DNA of 64,000 nucleotides from Hymenopellis radicata (Eukaryota; Basidiomycota; Agaricomycetes; Agaricales; Physalacriaceae). The notes beneath the pieces are model-generated. The model was not told the DNA's origin, made no database searches, and was given only the letters and a program-made list of their open reading frames with translations. The DNA is taken from positions 79,930-143,929 of the forward strand of contig JADNRX010000118.1 in assembly GCA_015501595.1 (NCBI GenBank), in the 5' to 3' direction. Position 1 is the stretch's first letter, and each line of letters opens with the position of its first letter. Shown here one piece after another: positions 34,020-47,470 of the stretch. The position numbers were made by a program, and so were the translations under genes.

Positions 34020-37000
34020 TCACGCTCTTGCGCTCTTGTAGACGTGAAATGACACCGTTCGACGTCGTTGATCATTCATCCTGGACTCAGAGTAAACGTC
34101 GCGTCTAATGATATGAACACGACTTACCACGCGACCATACCTAGAGGAAGCGATATTCTCGATATCCCACACTCTAACAGTGCCGTCCAGACCACCGGAG
34201 ACAATGCGTTTACCGTCAGGAGAAAATGCGACCGACAGCCCTGCATATTTCTCTCCGACAGATCCCTCCAGTAATGTCTCCAGTAACTTGCACGTCGTGA
34301 CATCCCAAACCTTGATAGTCTTGTCCGCGGATCCCGACACTAGGAGTTTCGAATCCGGGGAAAAACAGACAGAGAATACACCGTCAGCGTGTCCTCTCAA
34401 TTGCCCGCTTTCCTCCCCTGATTTGGTATCCCATATCCGTATTAGACCGCCCCAAGAACCGGAGGTGAGCAGCTCTCCGTTAGTGGAACATGCAATGCAC
34501 GAAACCCAGTCGTCCAGTCTTGCCGGGAGCGTAAATAAGCACTTTCTGGTCGCTGCGTTCCACACCGCCAATTCCCTAGATGAGCGACTGTAAGCTGCCA
34601 TAGTGTCACCCCGTGGTGAGAATGCAATGTGATCGACTTGGCTGGTATCCCCTTCCATCAACTTTACGGGGTCCTTGCCGTTCCAAACCAAGATTTTTCC
34701 CTCCTGCAACACGACAACGTCCTCCTCCTGGTTCGGATCCTGATTTGGCAAGAAACCAACAGAGTCACCGCAAATCACATCCTTGAATAATTCGCTCCCC
34801 GCCTCGGAGAGTTGTCGCTGCTCTTCACTCCAGTTGAAGACTTGAACGAATCCGCCTCCATCTCCTTGCTGCCCTCCTACGACACATCGTCCACCATTAG
34901 ATGAGAATGCGCTGGAGGAAACTTCCTTGCCCATTGTTGGCACTTGTGCCACTGCTTCGCCAGTATATGCATCCAAGATGTGGAGATGCTTGTTGGAGCC
35001 ACCATGGAAAATGTACTTGCCGTCCTTTGAGAACACTGTACAATCACCATCTCGGCTGTCCGTATAATCGGAACAGTGAACCCACGCAAGAATTGTCCGG
35101 CCGTTTCTTTGTCTTTCTCGTTCCCGCCGCTCAGCAGCTTCGTGATCAAGGGGGAGGCAGTGAAAAGGTTGATCTGCCTGCGTCGAATCCTCAAAGGAGA
35201 TAGCTCCGTATTGAAGGTATCGAGAATCTCGCTGCCGAGGTGCTCACTGGATCCTGGCTCTAAGAGTAGTTCGATGAGAGCACTGAGTAAGTCCTCCTGC
35301 CACTGTGGATCTAGTCTCGGTCTCAGCAATTTAGTTGGTCATGAGATGGAGTGTCATGTACCTGATTGGGATTCTGAGCGCATTTGATTCGTCAGGCCAC
35401 TGTCCCCGGTACGCTTGATGCGCTTCAAGAGCATGATGCGAACACGCTCATACTGATCTACTTCGAGAAAAGGCGGATATTTGTCCCTCGGGCCTGAAAT
35501 GATCCCATCGATGTCATGTCTAAGTTTTGTTGGATCGAAGTGGGTGTCGGTGCCCGCCATCGATGCTGATGGACGGGCTTTCGGTACCCAATTATCCTTT
35601 GTCAGACAGACAGATAAATCAATCTTCTGGCCGTTGCATATCGTGCGGCCCTGTCCGAGATGGGGTCTATTTTTCGGAAAATGATGCGAAATATAAGCAA
35701 AGAACAATCGACTGAAGGACACCGTACCTATGAGTAGTGGAGAACCGATCAGTGTAGGCAAGGCGTTTGACGGGAAACACCTCCAGCGGCCACCACAGCC
35801 CCGTGAGGGACTCTTTGATATCAACCGTGTTGAGGGACAGAAATTCGTTGCGCATTTCATCCATACGTAAACCAGCCTTTTTTGCTTCGGAAACCATCCA
35901 TCTCAATGGTGGCAGCCTGCGCCCCATGTCCAAATTTCTGACATTTCCGCCACCGCTATTATAGTTCTGAGTGTTTGTGTGGTTAATGTAATACAGGTTG
36001 ACGTACATGTCTGAATGAGTCCCTGCAAACCACACTTCTTTCACTTTGCTTGTCCCGGACTCGGTATGTTCAGGCCTCATACTTCCACCATAGGCGTATT
36101 CGGGTAAAAACTTGGCGCGTCGCTCATCTAGTGCCAGCGCATGACGGAAATAGCAAACATGCATCATCCCATCTATAGTGCCCGGAAGCAGCGCGCTCGC
36201 GCGACTCATACCAACCGATGACACAGTGTCCCTAAGCCGCAGTTTGTTGAACACCATGAATAATTCACGCAGGGTAATGAATGTCTTACCAGGCGCCAAC
36301 AAAGTGTACTGTGACATTTTGCGAGAGTGTTTGCTTGTAGTTGTAGCCAAGCGCCAGATCGGACGCCCGGGAATATCGCTCATACGCACTGAACCAACAT
36401 GAGAGCAGTCACTGAAGTAAGTGACGTACTTACAACGGTATCTGCGTCTCATTTCCTTTGTGTAAGAGGCCGACCTATATCAGAGGCGGACAGTCACTGT
36501 AGGTCCAAGAGGTTACACAAGTAGTTACCTTGTCAATCATTGCCGAAAGCACGCGCACTTGATACGCGCCGCGAGAGAATCCTTCGATTGACTATAATGA
36601 GAGAAAGAACACCATATCAAGGAGATAATACTAACCGAGGAGATATATGCAATCCCCGGGCTTATAGTTGTCCGACAGCCAGCGATAGGCGGCACAAACT
36701 ATATCATCAACGTTCCTACACACATTTACTGGGTAGAAAAGACCAGTAACGAAGATGCGCACCATGCAATCGCCATATCAATCTTGTGCCAGATGGTCCG
36801 TAAGAGGTAGGCGAGTGATTTCCAAGAAGAAGAAGCAAAAGTCCCGATCCCGCTGCTGTACCATGTTCGCTGATTTGAACCATCCCCCTTTTTGATGAGG
36901 CTATAAAAGTCGGCAACATTTGTGTTCTGCTCAGACAGAGTTAGCAATGCAAGTATACGATAGTCACTAGTCCGCACATGTATGCCAACTTGATTCGACG

Positions 37001-37079
37001 TTCCATCGATACAAACAACAAGGTTTCTTCTACCTTTCTTGCACCCGCAGGGCTGCTTGTCGCCGGCATGTTTCGGCAT
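34020..37079 (-). CDS. DUF2235 alpha/beta-hydrolase with C-terminal WD40 repeats
   Basis: Eleven exons (37079-36978, 36926-36763, 36715-36636, 36581-36529, 36474-36434, 36388-36290, 36231-36007, 35955-35728, 35666-35362, 35310-35086, 35035-34020) join in phase to about 845 residues. DUF2235 covers roughly the first 350: NLVVCIDGTSNQ, NTNVADFYSLIKK, the nucleophile elbow GFSRGAYQ (G-x-S-x-G), WDTVSSVG and GTHSDIGGGN. This is the fold of Tle1-type lipases. After a linker, at least six WD40 blades follow (for example VFSVCFSPDSKLLVSGSADK with TIKVWD, then LSVAFSPDGKRIVSGGLDGT with VRVWD). The start is MPKHAGDKQPCGCKKG. The last exon may hide one more small intron near 34120. Substrate and role are unknown; a hydrolase controlled through a beta-propeller is inferred. 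Confidence 0.82.
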
Positions 37080-38848
37080 GTTCGCGGCCTCGTCGCTGGC
37101 GTTGGTGGCACCTACGAAACACTCAAGTAAGCGCACTCCTTTCTCCAAAGCGATAGAGAGCGTACCTCCAGCAGTGTTTTGGCGGTGAGTAGTGAACCTC
37201 GTGCTCTCTCCTAGCCCGGTGCTTTCCTGGGTTGCTGTTTCGGGGAGGCGGGTGATGCGTCGTCTGATGAAGTATATTCGACGCTCGCAGACGATGTTGG
37301 ACGACGGGAAGGAAAATAGCACTGCTGTGAAGGATCAACAAGCCAGGTATTTGACAAGATCAATGTTCCCATCATCTAACACATTTCCCTGCTTCCATCG
37401 AGGTCACAGGCAAGATAGCGCGAGGCGTATGCGTGGCCGAACTGAATGTATCGCAATGACGCTGATGCCGTTTTACGACATTAGTGAGCGAGGGCCACAG
37501 ACCTCGACTTGAGAGCCGATTCCCTTCAAATGCGTGTTATCAAAAGACGACTCAGATCCTGCCGAGAGAGGAATGAAAAGCAGAAGTTTCCCTTATTGCC
37601 GTCCATTCGCAGGCTAGGGACAGTAGACGTGTTCGGCGCCAGTGCGGGCGACTTGACTTGACTCCATTTCGAAGTGCACGCCACTTCTTGGTTCAAATCA
37701 GTCCTCGTGTTTCTATGAAAAAGAAACATACATAGTCGGGCACCGGCATAAAAGCTCGCGTTCGGGGTAATAGCGTACGAGATACAGAGCTCATATACCT
37801 TGAGTTGCACTGTTGAGACTCTTGAATTCCTCCTGCGAGCAGTCCAGACGTCGTTCTCAAAGAGGAGTTGAAACGGGCAGAGGTGGTGGTCGAAAAGAGA
37901 ACGTTCCATTATTCTGCACGTATGCGACTGGGGAAACACAAACTAGAGCTTAAAAGCATCTTTTCCTCCCCTCCCTCGTGGGGCTCCTTGTGGACGCTGC
38001 GTTGGACACAACATTGGCCATGATGCGACAATGGAGTCATCTTCGATAGATGGGCAAGTCACGTCGAGAGTATACATCTGCCTCGACTGCGAAGAACATC
38101 ATTTGAGTACATAAGGAAGATGCTCCGTAAAGCGGGAGACTCACTCGAAGAATCGCAGTGTTTGATTCGAAGGGAATCACTATTCAAGATCGCTATTCAT
38201 GTGGATCAAATGCAAACGTTAAAGGCACAAACGATGCGCCCGACCTAAAATTAAAGCGCAACAACTGTACCCGTCGATATGATTGAAATCAACCAATACC
38301 GTTTCAGCGATACCCATGGCGTGGGCTTTGAATTCAATGGGAAGACTTCCTCACGTCGTTGCGAAGTCACCCAAGTCTCTACGATCTTCTAGCGGTGATC
38401 TATAAAACTCAAAGGGATGCCAATGAAAGTACTTACCTAGGTATAGTGGCGTTAGCGCAGTTATTCATCCACCGGTAAGTAGAAGCTTTGAGCGGGAACA
38501 GTTAACGCCTTGACGCATGCTGCGAAATGCCGGCCGCTGATGAACTTCTCGTAACACGCTCGTATCGATACTCCTTGTGCCAGTGGAGGAAACGGTTGTC
38601 CAGATGATGGCAGTTCGTGGCCAACCCGTTCGGTCCGAAACAGCCGAACACCTCTTGCTCTTCAAAGTGTCCAGACTAAGATAGTATTTCGAATTGTATA
38701 ATTACACAGATCCAAAAAGCAAAGCACGCACGCTGTTACGAAGATTCTACTAAAAGTATATGCTGGTTAGAGTACTACGCGTAAGTATACAGAGGAGGGA
38801 GGGGGTAGATGGCATATATAAGTAGAAAACTTAAAGCAAAGGTCACTG
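37080..38848. other. Intergenic, no supported gene
   Basis: The minus-strand frame at 37526-37939 (MFPQSHTCRIMERSLFDHHL) has one intron-like interruption but no recognisable motif. Nothing coherent was seen at 38000-38800. Confidence 0.35.
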
Positions 38849-41735
38849 TTATTGTTTCGACGCAGACAGAGGACTCGGGTTATCCTTATCCTTATCCTTG
38901 TCTTTCTCCTCTTCCAGCGGGGACGGAGGCGACGGCGAGCGCGAAGTGGACGCCGCATAGCCGGAGGAGGGCGTGGGCGAGCTCGCGCCCACGTGGAGCT
39001 TCCCCGGCGGCGATGACGACGGGGACGACGAAATACTAGCACTATTGATTACAGACGAGGACTGGAACGTTAATGTATGCGACGTAGGCGTCGGCGCCGT
39101 CACCGTCGACGTCGAGTGCGTGTGCGTGTGACGGTGGTGCGCAGTCGGGGTATGTGACGCCTCGCGAGAGTGCGAATGCAGGGAGGATAACAAGGGAGCA
39201 TGGCTTGACGAATAAATATCTTGCGGAATAGGAATAGAATAGTGATTATGCTGTTGGTATTGCGAAAGCAGGGGCGAATGTGATCCGAGATTGGGGTATA
39301 GAACGTGGGCGCGGGGAGACCTGGAACCAGTTTGATAATATACAGTTGTGGCAGAGTCGGAAAAGTGTTGCGCGCTGGGGACTCTGGTGACGGCGGTAAG
39401 GGGACGGAGACAGCACCTGGACTGTGAGGCCACGGAAGGCCTTTAATGGGACGCGCGGGCCCGGAGGTTGAACGTTTCGAGACGTCGGAATGGTGAGGGA
39501 GAAGGCTGTCCAGTGTTACTTTGGATGACGTTGGTGAGGAATGTTGTGGAGGCTTATGGAATCGCCCTCGGGGCAGAGGCAGCAGTCTCGGAGGAGCGTC
39601 CGTCGTTAGATCCACGAGGCCGTGACCTGCCTTTGTCGTAGGGAATAGCCATGAAGCCCGACGCGCTATGGGTCCTGCTGGCTGTGTCGAACCCTCCGTG
39701 AATGACTGCACAGACATTACATCGTCGGACTCGGCAGCATCAGATCGCTCCTCGTCAGTGAAGATTTCACTATTACTCGACGAGCCATTGTGTGATGGTT
39801 CGGGTTCGCGAGCATTTGTTGGTGCAGTAGCAAGAACGAGACCGTTCTCGAGTTGATCCTCAAAGAAGATCTGATCAGCAGGCGGGGCATCTGGCGGCGG
39901 CGGGCTCGTCCATTTTCCGCGTTTTGGGGCCATATGTTCTGGAGGAGGTCTTATTGACACAGGAGGGCGACTAGTGGATTCTGAAAAGTGGGTAGGTGGT
40001 GAGAAGCGGTCGGCGCCTTTTGGTCGCATCGACTGGTTTCCGACACTATACGGAGTTTGGGGTGGGAAGTTGGATAATCGGGGACCAGATGGACCGGGCG
40101 CAGAGACCAAGTCCTCGGCTTTGCGCTCATCGCAAAGCTCTGCTAGGGTGAGAATAGCGCGTTCAGGGCGGTTGGCTAGAACGCGACATGCGCGCATAAA
40201 CTCCCCGCGAATCTGTGGGTAGGCATTAGTGTGATCAGATGGAAGAGGAAATAGGTACTCACAGTATACAAGCCGTCTTTGGTGACACATCGAGCGACAT
40301 TAAAATCAGTTTCGAAAGGATCCTGACGTGCGGTCGTGAGATTTACAACGGAAGGATCACGCTAGTTGTTACCTCTATACAAAATCGATTGCGTTCCCGA
40401 GCATCGTTATATCGGCTAGACAGCTAAAATTGTACAATCAGACAAATTCAAGAACTGAATGTGTGAGAAGGACGTACATCGTTCTGCCAGCCTTTGCTCT
40501 CCTTCTTCAGAAGACCTGCGCGTATGGACGCGACACCAGTGTTGTACAAAAAGTCCCGGGAATAATAGCGAAAAAAGTCGATCAACCTATAGATTCTCAG
40601 TTTATAGGTCGACGAACGTGCTGATGACCTACAACTCAGCAACGGTCTCGGTGTTTTCTGAATGCCATCGCTGCCTCAAGAGATCAATGTCATCGAAGAA
40701 CCACGTGTTAAAGCCACCAAGATGTGTGTCTTCCTAGTAGGTGGCAGGTGGACATTATTATGTGACCGAAACGCTGAAAATAAAGACCAACTTTTGATAT
40801 TGGGCGAAGGGGTGGCATGTGTTGCAGATTTGGAAGAACGGGCGGGTTCTTAACGTGGACCAAAAAGTAGATGACGAGAAGAACGTATCCATAGGAGGAT
40901 AACGTGCCCTTGTAGGGAGAGTTGATTTTTCTGCAAGTATTCAGTATGAATTTCGTGTCGACAAGTGAGATATATACCTTCGCTTGCTCCAGACTTTGAC
41001 TATGCGAGTATAAGCAGATGAACAAGCTGAAAAGAGATAAGACTCACGAAACAACACGAGCGTTCTCACTCGGGTTGGATCTATCATGGCGTAGCACATA
41101 AGGAGCCGAGTGTTCTCTAGGGCCAGTCGGTTTTCGAAACCAATGTCACAGGCAATGCCCAAGGGCAGCCCGGGCGAGGGGTCGAGCGTGAGTTTGACGA
41201 TTGGTATTCTGGCATGGGGCAATGGTTTGACGTGGAATTTCGTCTCTGTTGACTATTGGGCCTATATTCTCTTCAAGTCAAGCACAAGGAGCGTACCGCG
41301 TTCTAGCAAGTCCCCTAGCATAGTGACAAGGTCCGAAGCACTCAGTTTCTCGCTGGAATCGATCAGACAGCAGAGATCCATGTCTGATTGGACAACCTGA
41401 TTAGCCACGTCTACGGACGACGCGCTGCACGCACCAGAATTGCGCAGACTAAAGCCATTCGCCGTGCTCCCGAACGAGAGCAGACGGCTGTCTGGCTCGA
41501 TCGTGCGAATAAGCCGCTCCAACAATTTGCGAACGTCTTCCTTGACTGCCATCTCCTCAGGCGTCGGTAATAGCTGAATTACAAAGTCGAACAGGCACTG
41601 CGACAGCTCCGCCACAAAACGCGGCCGGGGTGGGTGGCGGGGCCCTTGTATGGGACTAGGGTGGCTCGGCGACCCCGACGATGACTGGCCATCGTGGTAT
41701 ATCGTGGGCGGGCTCATTGTCTGTGTGTAGGCCAT
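38849..41735 (-). CDS. Cid1/Trf4-like terminal nucleotidyltransferase (poly(A)/poly(U) polymerase)
   Basis: Enzymes of this group add A or U tails to RNA 3' ends and so mark RNA for decay or use. About ten exons read leftwards from MAYTQTMSPPTIYHDG. The polymerase-beta-like core shows FGSTANGFSLRNSDMDLCCL (G-S motif and catalytic D-x-D, with a 51-nt intron between RNS and DMD), then PIVKLTLDP, then CDIGFENRLALENTRLL (third Asp region). The PAP-associated domain follows: KVWSKRRKINSPYKGTLSS, YGYVLLVIYFLVHVKNPPV, then GGFNTWFFDDIDLLRQRW and VASIRAGLLKKES, and CIEDPFETDFNVARCVTKDG. A long Ser/Pro/His-rich low-complexity tail ends near 38849; the exact splicing of its last 300 codons (39420-39500) is uncertain. 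Whether it adds A or U cannot be told. Confidence 0.85.
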
Positions 41736-42929
41736 TCTGTTCGTGCTCGTCGTCGGCTATGGGCGACAAGGACAGCAACGGTGGCCGAGGATGAAGCCTT
41801 GTGTGTTGCAAGTAGAGTTGGGAGAGGACAATTATTACTTCCTAAAATGGAATGGGCACCGCCACAGTATATGCGCGTAAACGTCGCCCGTTTGTCGCGT
41901 TTGTCTTTGGCGTCAAAGTATTTAAAGAATATGGTCCCATTGCTGTGCTCCATAGCGGAATGCGCTCAAAGGGAAAAAGCCACAGCACCCTTCTTTTATT
42001 TCCGCAAAGGTCGAGGGCTTAGACTATGCTTGATTTCTCAAATATGCTGGAGCATCCGGCGGCGTGAAATGAAGATTGACACTCGACAATTATTGAATTG
42101 CATCAGTCATCAAAGGAAGGAAGCGATACAAGAATTCAGAACAAGAGATGACAGAAACGTACTTTCCTTTGTGACTAGAACGGCCGGTACCGACTATGTA
42201 ACAGTTAAGCTTCGCCACACGCGCTACGGTGTAAGACGGTGCGGAGAGCGGCCATTTACTCTGCCGTACACTGCCAAGAAAGAACGCTCAAATCGCGTTT
42301 CAGAGTCACCTCCCTCCGGAACGGTTCAAACATAAAGCAAGCGAAGTTGGGGTCTTCAAAGCGTGGTCAGCATGCTGCCAATGGCCAGATGATAGGAAAC
42401 GCACGCGAAGGTCGATGTATGTAGGCAGCTGCAGGCCAGGAGGTACTTCATGTACGCCGGGTGTAGTTTTCTATCAAATGGCTCTGCCAGCCTCATCCTT
42501 CAGGAGGAAGTCGATCTGGCAAAGTTTAATGATACGTTCGATATGTTCTACATCCAACCGCTCTGACACCCGGAGAGGAAACGGATAAGGAAGGGGCAAG
42601 TGGCATGCGTAGAATGCGAAGAGAGCGGGCTTCTTGAGGGCAATGATACTCTTGTAACCCAGATTTCATTACTGCGTCGCATTTGAAGTGGACCACTGCT
42701 TGATGATTCTAGTATACTCAGCAAGATGCTTTGAATTAATATGAGAACAATTACCTGCAGCTTTTCTGCGTGTGCATGACTGAATAACCGTCATCAATTT
42801 ACTTTAGCTGGTCGATAACCCTGTAGAAACCGACTTGTGATGACGTGTATAACGTCAAGAGAAAAGGCTCGTAGGATCTCAGACATGCAAGTAGATGGTC
42901 GTTGATTTATGTCTAGAAACAGATGGCAA
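41736..42929. other. Intergenic, no supported gene
   Basis: The plus-strand frame 41694-42335 overlaps the nucleotidyltransferase start and has no motif. The rest is AT-rich without splice logic. Confidence 0.4.
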
Positions 42930-43442
42930 CTACTCGGGAGCAAGGAAGGGATTTTCGATTTCTTCAGAGCCGTCAACGGGACTGAGAAGTGTTATGGTTG
43001 GCCCTCGTAGAACGACTAAACCAAGGGCGCGTTTGTGTATTTGTGGCTCTGCAAGATCTGTTAGCAGAAGAAAGGGCGATCTGTATCGGCGCACCAAGTA
43101 TTTCCTCTTCAACCTCATCAAGCACGAGGTTGAGTAGCTGATCATACCCTTTGAGCATGCCTGTAACTGGACGGAAATTAGAACAGGGCAGCAGAACGAG
43201 GCAGAGGCTTACCTTCCCGTCCACCAGTGAATTTGACGCGGATGCGTTCGTTGACATACTTTGAGAGATCAAGGATGGCCTCGCGTTTGGGTTTATCTAG
43301 GGCGGCTCCAGAGGAAATGGGAGTGCCGCGACCGCCTCTTGTGCTGCCGCCTCTTGCGCCTCTGGGTGCTGAGCCACGACCCTAGGTTTTAGTTGACATC
43401 AAGGCTGGCGATGAGGGCAAAATGACTGACTCGGTCTGCCAT
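42930..43442 (-). CDS. LSM7: U6 snRNA-associated Sm-like protein LSm7
   Basis: LSm7 is one of seven subunits of the rings LSm1-7 (mRNA decapping, cytoplasm) and LSm2-8 (U6 snRNA, nucleus). Four exons (43442-43431, 43381-43213, 43166-43095, 43057-42930) join to 126 residues. An Arg/Gly-rich N-terminus precedes Sm1 (AILDLSKYVNERIRVKFTGG, REVTGMLKGYDQLLNLVLD) and Sm2 (KRALGLVVLRGPTITLLSP). Exon 1 has only four codons (MADR). The gene is divergent from importin beta across 227 bp. Confidence 0.94.
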
Positions 43443-43669
43443 TGAAGAGTAAAACTAGTGATGGAAGGTCAAAGAGCCTGGGTGGCTGGTGACTGGGAGA
43501 AAATTACAAGTCACGCACCCACAAATCTTGCTCTCCATCACCTGGACCACCACCATCGTTTCCTCTCTCTTTCACTGCCGCCGCCGCCGTCATCCCTGCA
43601 CGGCATTGAACAGCTTTTTTTCTTGTGCTCGTCGTCCACAATCCTCTTTTCGCTTGCTCGCCACCAGCC
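43443..43669. promoter_or_regulatory. Shared divergent promoter, LSM7 / importin beta
   Basis: The start codons are 227 bp apart on opposite strands. Pyrimidine-rich stretches near 43575-43660 lead into the importin beta start, as is common for highly expressed fungal genes. Confidence 0.45.
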
Positions 43670-46600
43670 ATGAATGCGACCGACCTCCTCGCCAATACCC
43701 TGTCTCCAGGTGAGCCTTTTATCCTTGCGCGTCCTGTCCGCCACACAATACCAACAACCCCGTCTTCTCTCTTATCTAGATGCAAATACGCGTCAGGATG
43801 CCACACAGCAGCTCGAGAATGCCTCCAGGGAAAACTACGCACGTCGCCCTCTGCTCTCCGTCGACTAACCCATCTAATCGCAGTCTGCTCTTTTTCTTTT
43901 CTTTTTCTAGCCCCAATACATGCTCATGCTTTCTGCCGTCCTCCTGGACGAATCGAACCCCCTCCACGTTCGTAATGCAGCAGGGCTCGCCCTCAAGAAC
44001 GCCTTGACAGCCAGGGTGCGACCATTCCCTCTACATTGTCCTTCACCGATCTTACCCCATGTCCATAGGAATCTTCACGGCAATCAGAGTACAGCCAGCG
44101 CTGGATAAGTCTCGACCTCAACACAAAGAACAAGATCAAGCAGGATGCCCTTATGACCCTCGCATCCCCCAATCTCAAGGCCGGACAGTTTGCCTCCCAG
44201 GTCGTCGCTGCCATCGCCGCAGTAGAGCTGCCTCAGGACCAATGGCCAGAACTCATTACTATCCTCCTTGGCTTCGTCAACAACCAGCCCAACACCAACT
44301 TGAAAATCGCCACTTTACAGACTATCGGCTTTATCTGCGAGACAATAGTGCGTCCTATGCTCTTAAATCCTTCCAGTCGTCTAATTCAGCACCTTACAGA
44401 AACCCGAAATCCTCAGCCTACGTGCCAACGACATTTTAACAGCAGTTATCCATGGCGCTAGGAAGGAGGAACCATCGCCTGACGTTCAGTTGGCCGCCAT
44501 TCATTCACTGTTCAACTCTCTAGAGTTCGTACGAGACAATTTTGATAGAGATGTACGTTAAATCTCGCCCTCTACACAGCTGCTGACCATCTTTTAGGGC
44601 GAACGTAACTACATCATGCAAGTTGTATGCGAGGCTACACAGAGCGGCTCCGTGTCTGTTCAAGTTGGCGCCTTTGAATGTCTCGTACGAATTATGAGTT
44701 TGTATTATGAAAAAATGGGTTTCTACATGGAGCAAGCATTATTCGGAGTGAGCGCCACTTTTTATGGTCCTCTTCTCGCCAAACTGATTACTTTCTTTGT
44801 CTAGTTGACGGTCGTTGGCATGAACCACGCAGATGAACGAGTTGCTCTTCAAGCCGTTGAGTTTTGGTCGACAGTTTGTGAAGAAGAAATCGAGCTTAGC
44901 CTTGAAGCACAAGAAGTACGTGTCTAAGCTATATCGAATTCAATTGACTGATCGATTGTCAAGGCTATCGAGTTTGGCGAACAGCCAGAGCGCGATTCGC
45001 GACACTTTGCTCGGATCGCGTTGCCCGAAATCATTCCAGTTCTGTTGAGATTGCTCACCAAGCAAGAAGAAGACGCCGACGAAGACGAATGGAACGTCTC
45101 CATGGCTGCTGGGACATGTTTGAGCTTGCTCTCCGGTGCTGTCCAAGATGCTATCGTCCCCGCCGTGTTGCCCTTCATCGAGGCCAACATCACAAACCAA
45201 GACTGGCACCACCGTGAAGCTGCCGTTATGGCCTTCGGCTCGGTTCTTGAAGGTCCCGACCCATCAGTTTTGACGCCCCTCGCAGAGCAGGCCCTGCCCA
45301 CGCTGATTAGCATGATGACCGACGCCAACACTCACGTCAAGGACACAACGGCTTGGACCCTTGGGCGTATATGTGAACTGCTCATCAACGTGATCAAGCC
45401 GGATATGCAGCTGCATCCGTTGATATCTGCGCTCGTGAATGGCTTGTCTGACAGCCCAAGAATCGTGACCAACTGCGCTTGGGCACTGATGAATTTGGCG
45501 GACCAGTTCTCGGTCTACTATGAGGAGGACACTGAGGCAACTCAATCAGGGCCGTTGTCACCATATTACGAGGGTGTTGTGCAGGCTCTCCTCCGCGTCA
45601 CTGAGAGGTTGGATTTATCTACTCCAAAAATTATTGGCTAACTTGTTCTTTTAGTGCATCGAATGAGTCCAACTATCGTACGGCTGCTTACGAGGCCATG
45701 ACATCCTATTTAACACACGCGACCCCGGACGCTATTGTTGTTGTACAAAACACCGTCGTTACCATTCTTCAGCGAATGGAGCATCTCCTGGGGATGCATG
45801 TACGTTTATAGCATTTATCGCGTCCTTTTAAAACCTCACAGCTTTGTAGAACAAATCGTCGGTGTTGACGACCAAAACAATTGGAATGAACTCCAAAGCA
45901 ACATCTGTTCTGTCGTTATTGTAAGCTCATCTATACAACACATGTCTATTCGTTAACCCATCTTCTGTACAGTGTGTCGTGCGCAAACTCGGAAACGGAA
46001 TTCAGCCTCTAGCAGACCGTATCATGACGCTGATTTTGCAGCTAATCCAAGCTGCTGGCAAGACTTCGACAGTCTTAGAAGACGCGTTCCTCGTCGTCGG
46101 CGCACTTGCATCGGGTAAGTCGATCGTAACTCCACGATACCGTGTCTGACCTTTCTCATTCTAGCTCTTGAGTCTGCCTTCGCTCCTTATATCAGCGCCT
46201 TCCTGCAGTTCTTGTACCCTGCTCTCAAGGCTCACGAAGACACACAACTCTGCACCGTCGCAGTCGGTATCATTGGCGACATATCGCGCGCTCTTGGCGA
46301 GCAGAGCGCTCAATATGCCCACTCGTTCATGACGGTCCTACTCGAGAACCTGCAGAGCGAGGTTCTAAATCGTAACGTCAAGATTACTATCCTATCGTGT
46401 TTCGGCGACATTGCGCTTGCAATTGGGCCAAACTTCGAACCTTTCCTTGACACAACGATGAGCGTTTTGAAACAGGCAGGCGGTCTTGAGGTCAACCCAG
46501 TATGTGTTTCTTTTTTCATATGAGCTCTCACTCATTTAGATTGTTGATGAAGCTTGACTATGACCTTGTGGACTACGTGGCTCAGTTGCGTGAGGGTATC

Positions 46601-47005
46601 CTGGAGGCTTATACCGGCATCGTCACTGGTCTGAAGAACACTGCCAAAGGTTAGTTTTCATCTATTTGGTGATCTTGTGCTCATCCCTTCGCAGTGGACA
46701 TTCTCCTCCGTACTCGAATGGCATCCTTGAGCTCATCTTCCACTCTCTAAGTGATGAAGAGCGCTCGGAAAGCGTCATAAAATTGTCCTGTGGTCTCATT
46801 GGAGACCTCGCTGATTGCTTCCTAGCGGCCAGCTGAAGGCTGCTCTCTTGCAGCCATGGGTCGCTAGCGAGCTCCGTGCTAGATCTCGCATGAACCCCGA
46901 GACGAAGAAGACGATGCGTTGGGCCAGAGAGGTTTGTGTTTTCTGCATTCTCTCATCGTCCTGTACTGAATGATCTTGCAGATGGTTAAAGTTGCAACGC
47001 AATAG
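43670..47005 (+). CDS. KAP95: Importin beta-1 (karyopherin Kap95)
   Basis: Importin beta carries importin-alpha-bound cargo through the nuclear pore and releases it on binding Ran-GTP. About fifteen exons give roughly 860 residues of HEAT repeats. Landmarks are [17 protein letters not shown] near residue 60, the acidic loop [20 protein letters not shown] that in the family contacts cargo and Ran, [33 protein letters not shown], and a C-terminal helix RWAREMVKVATQ. Exon 2 (43780-43838) appears to end with a GC rather than GT donor, since only that joins ENY to PQYMLM. Exon 9 must end at 45803 and exon 13 start at 46553 to hold the frame. The last large exon (46695-46931) has two breaks, each fixed by one extra C (near 46708 and 46821). 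As the gene is essential, I take these as sequence errors. Confidence 0.92.
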
Positions 47006-47470
47006 ATGCTATCGTCTTCGTTCTTTCTTTCCTTCTTCTGAGCTTTCCCTTTCCATTGATACTCCCGGTGCATGCAATCTACATTCCCATTTTACTTTTA
47101 CGACGTACACTAGCCATCTCAAGGAGGCACTATAGTCATTGCATGTATAGAAGGCAGCGTATATGCTGTCCCGTCCACCCACGTCTTAATCTTCTCTTTC
47201 CCTTGTCCTTTTGGTTTCTGCAACACATCCTGTCAATCAACGCTTGTATCCGCTACTCAGTTTTGTTCTTTTTTCTCCGGCAATTGAATCTTTCCTCCTC
47301 CCACACTTTGCATGTATTTGGACTGTGATCTTGTTGAGTTCATACTGTAACCTTTATGCTGTACTATACCCGCTGTGTATTTGCAAGGATTTTCTTGTGC
47401 GCCTACGGTTTGGCGAGGTGTGCGTCATTCACAGGCAGGCGATATCGATGCATCTTTCTTTCCCACTGTC
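47006..47470. other. Intergenic between tandem genes
   Basis: 3' UTR of importin beta and 5' region of the phosphatase, T/C-rich. No gene seen. Confidence 0.45.

Noticed and set aside
37526..37939. Minus-strand gene (MFPQSHTCRIMERS)
   Set aside because: No homologous motif and no second exon in frame. Could be chance.
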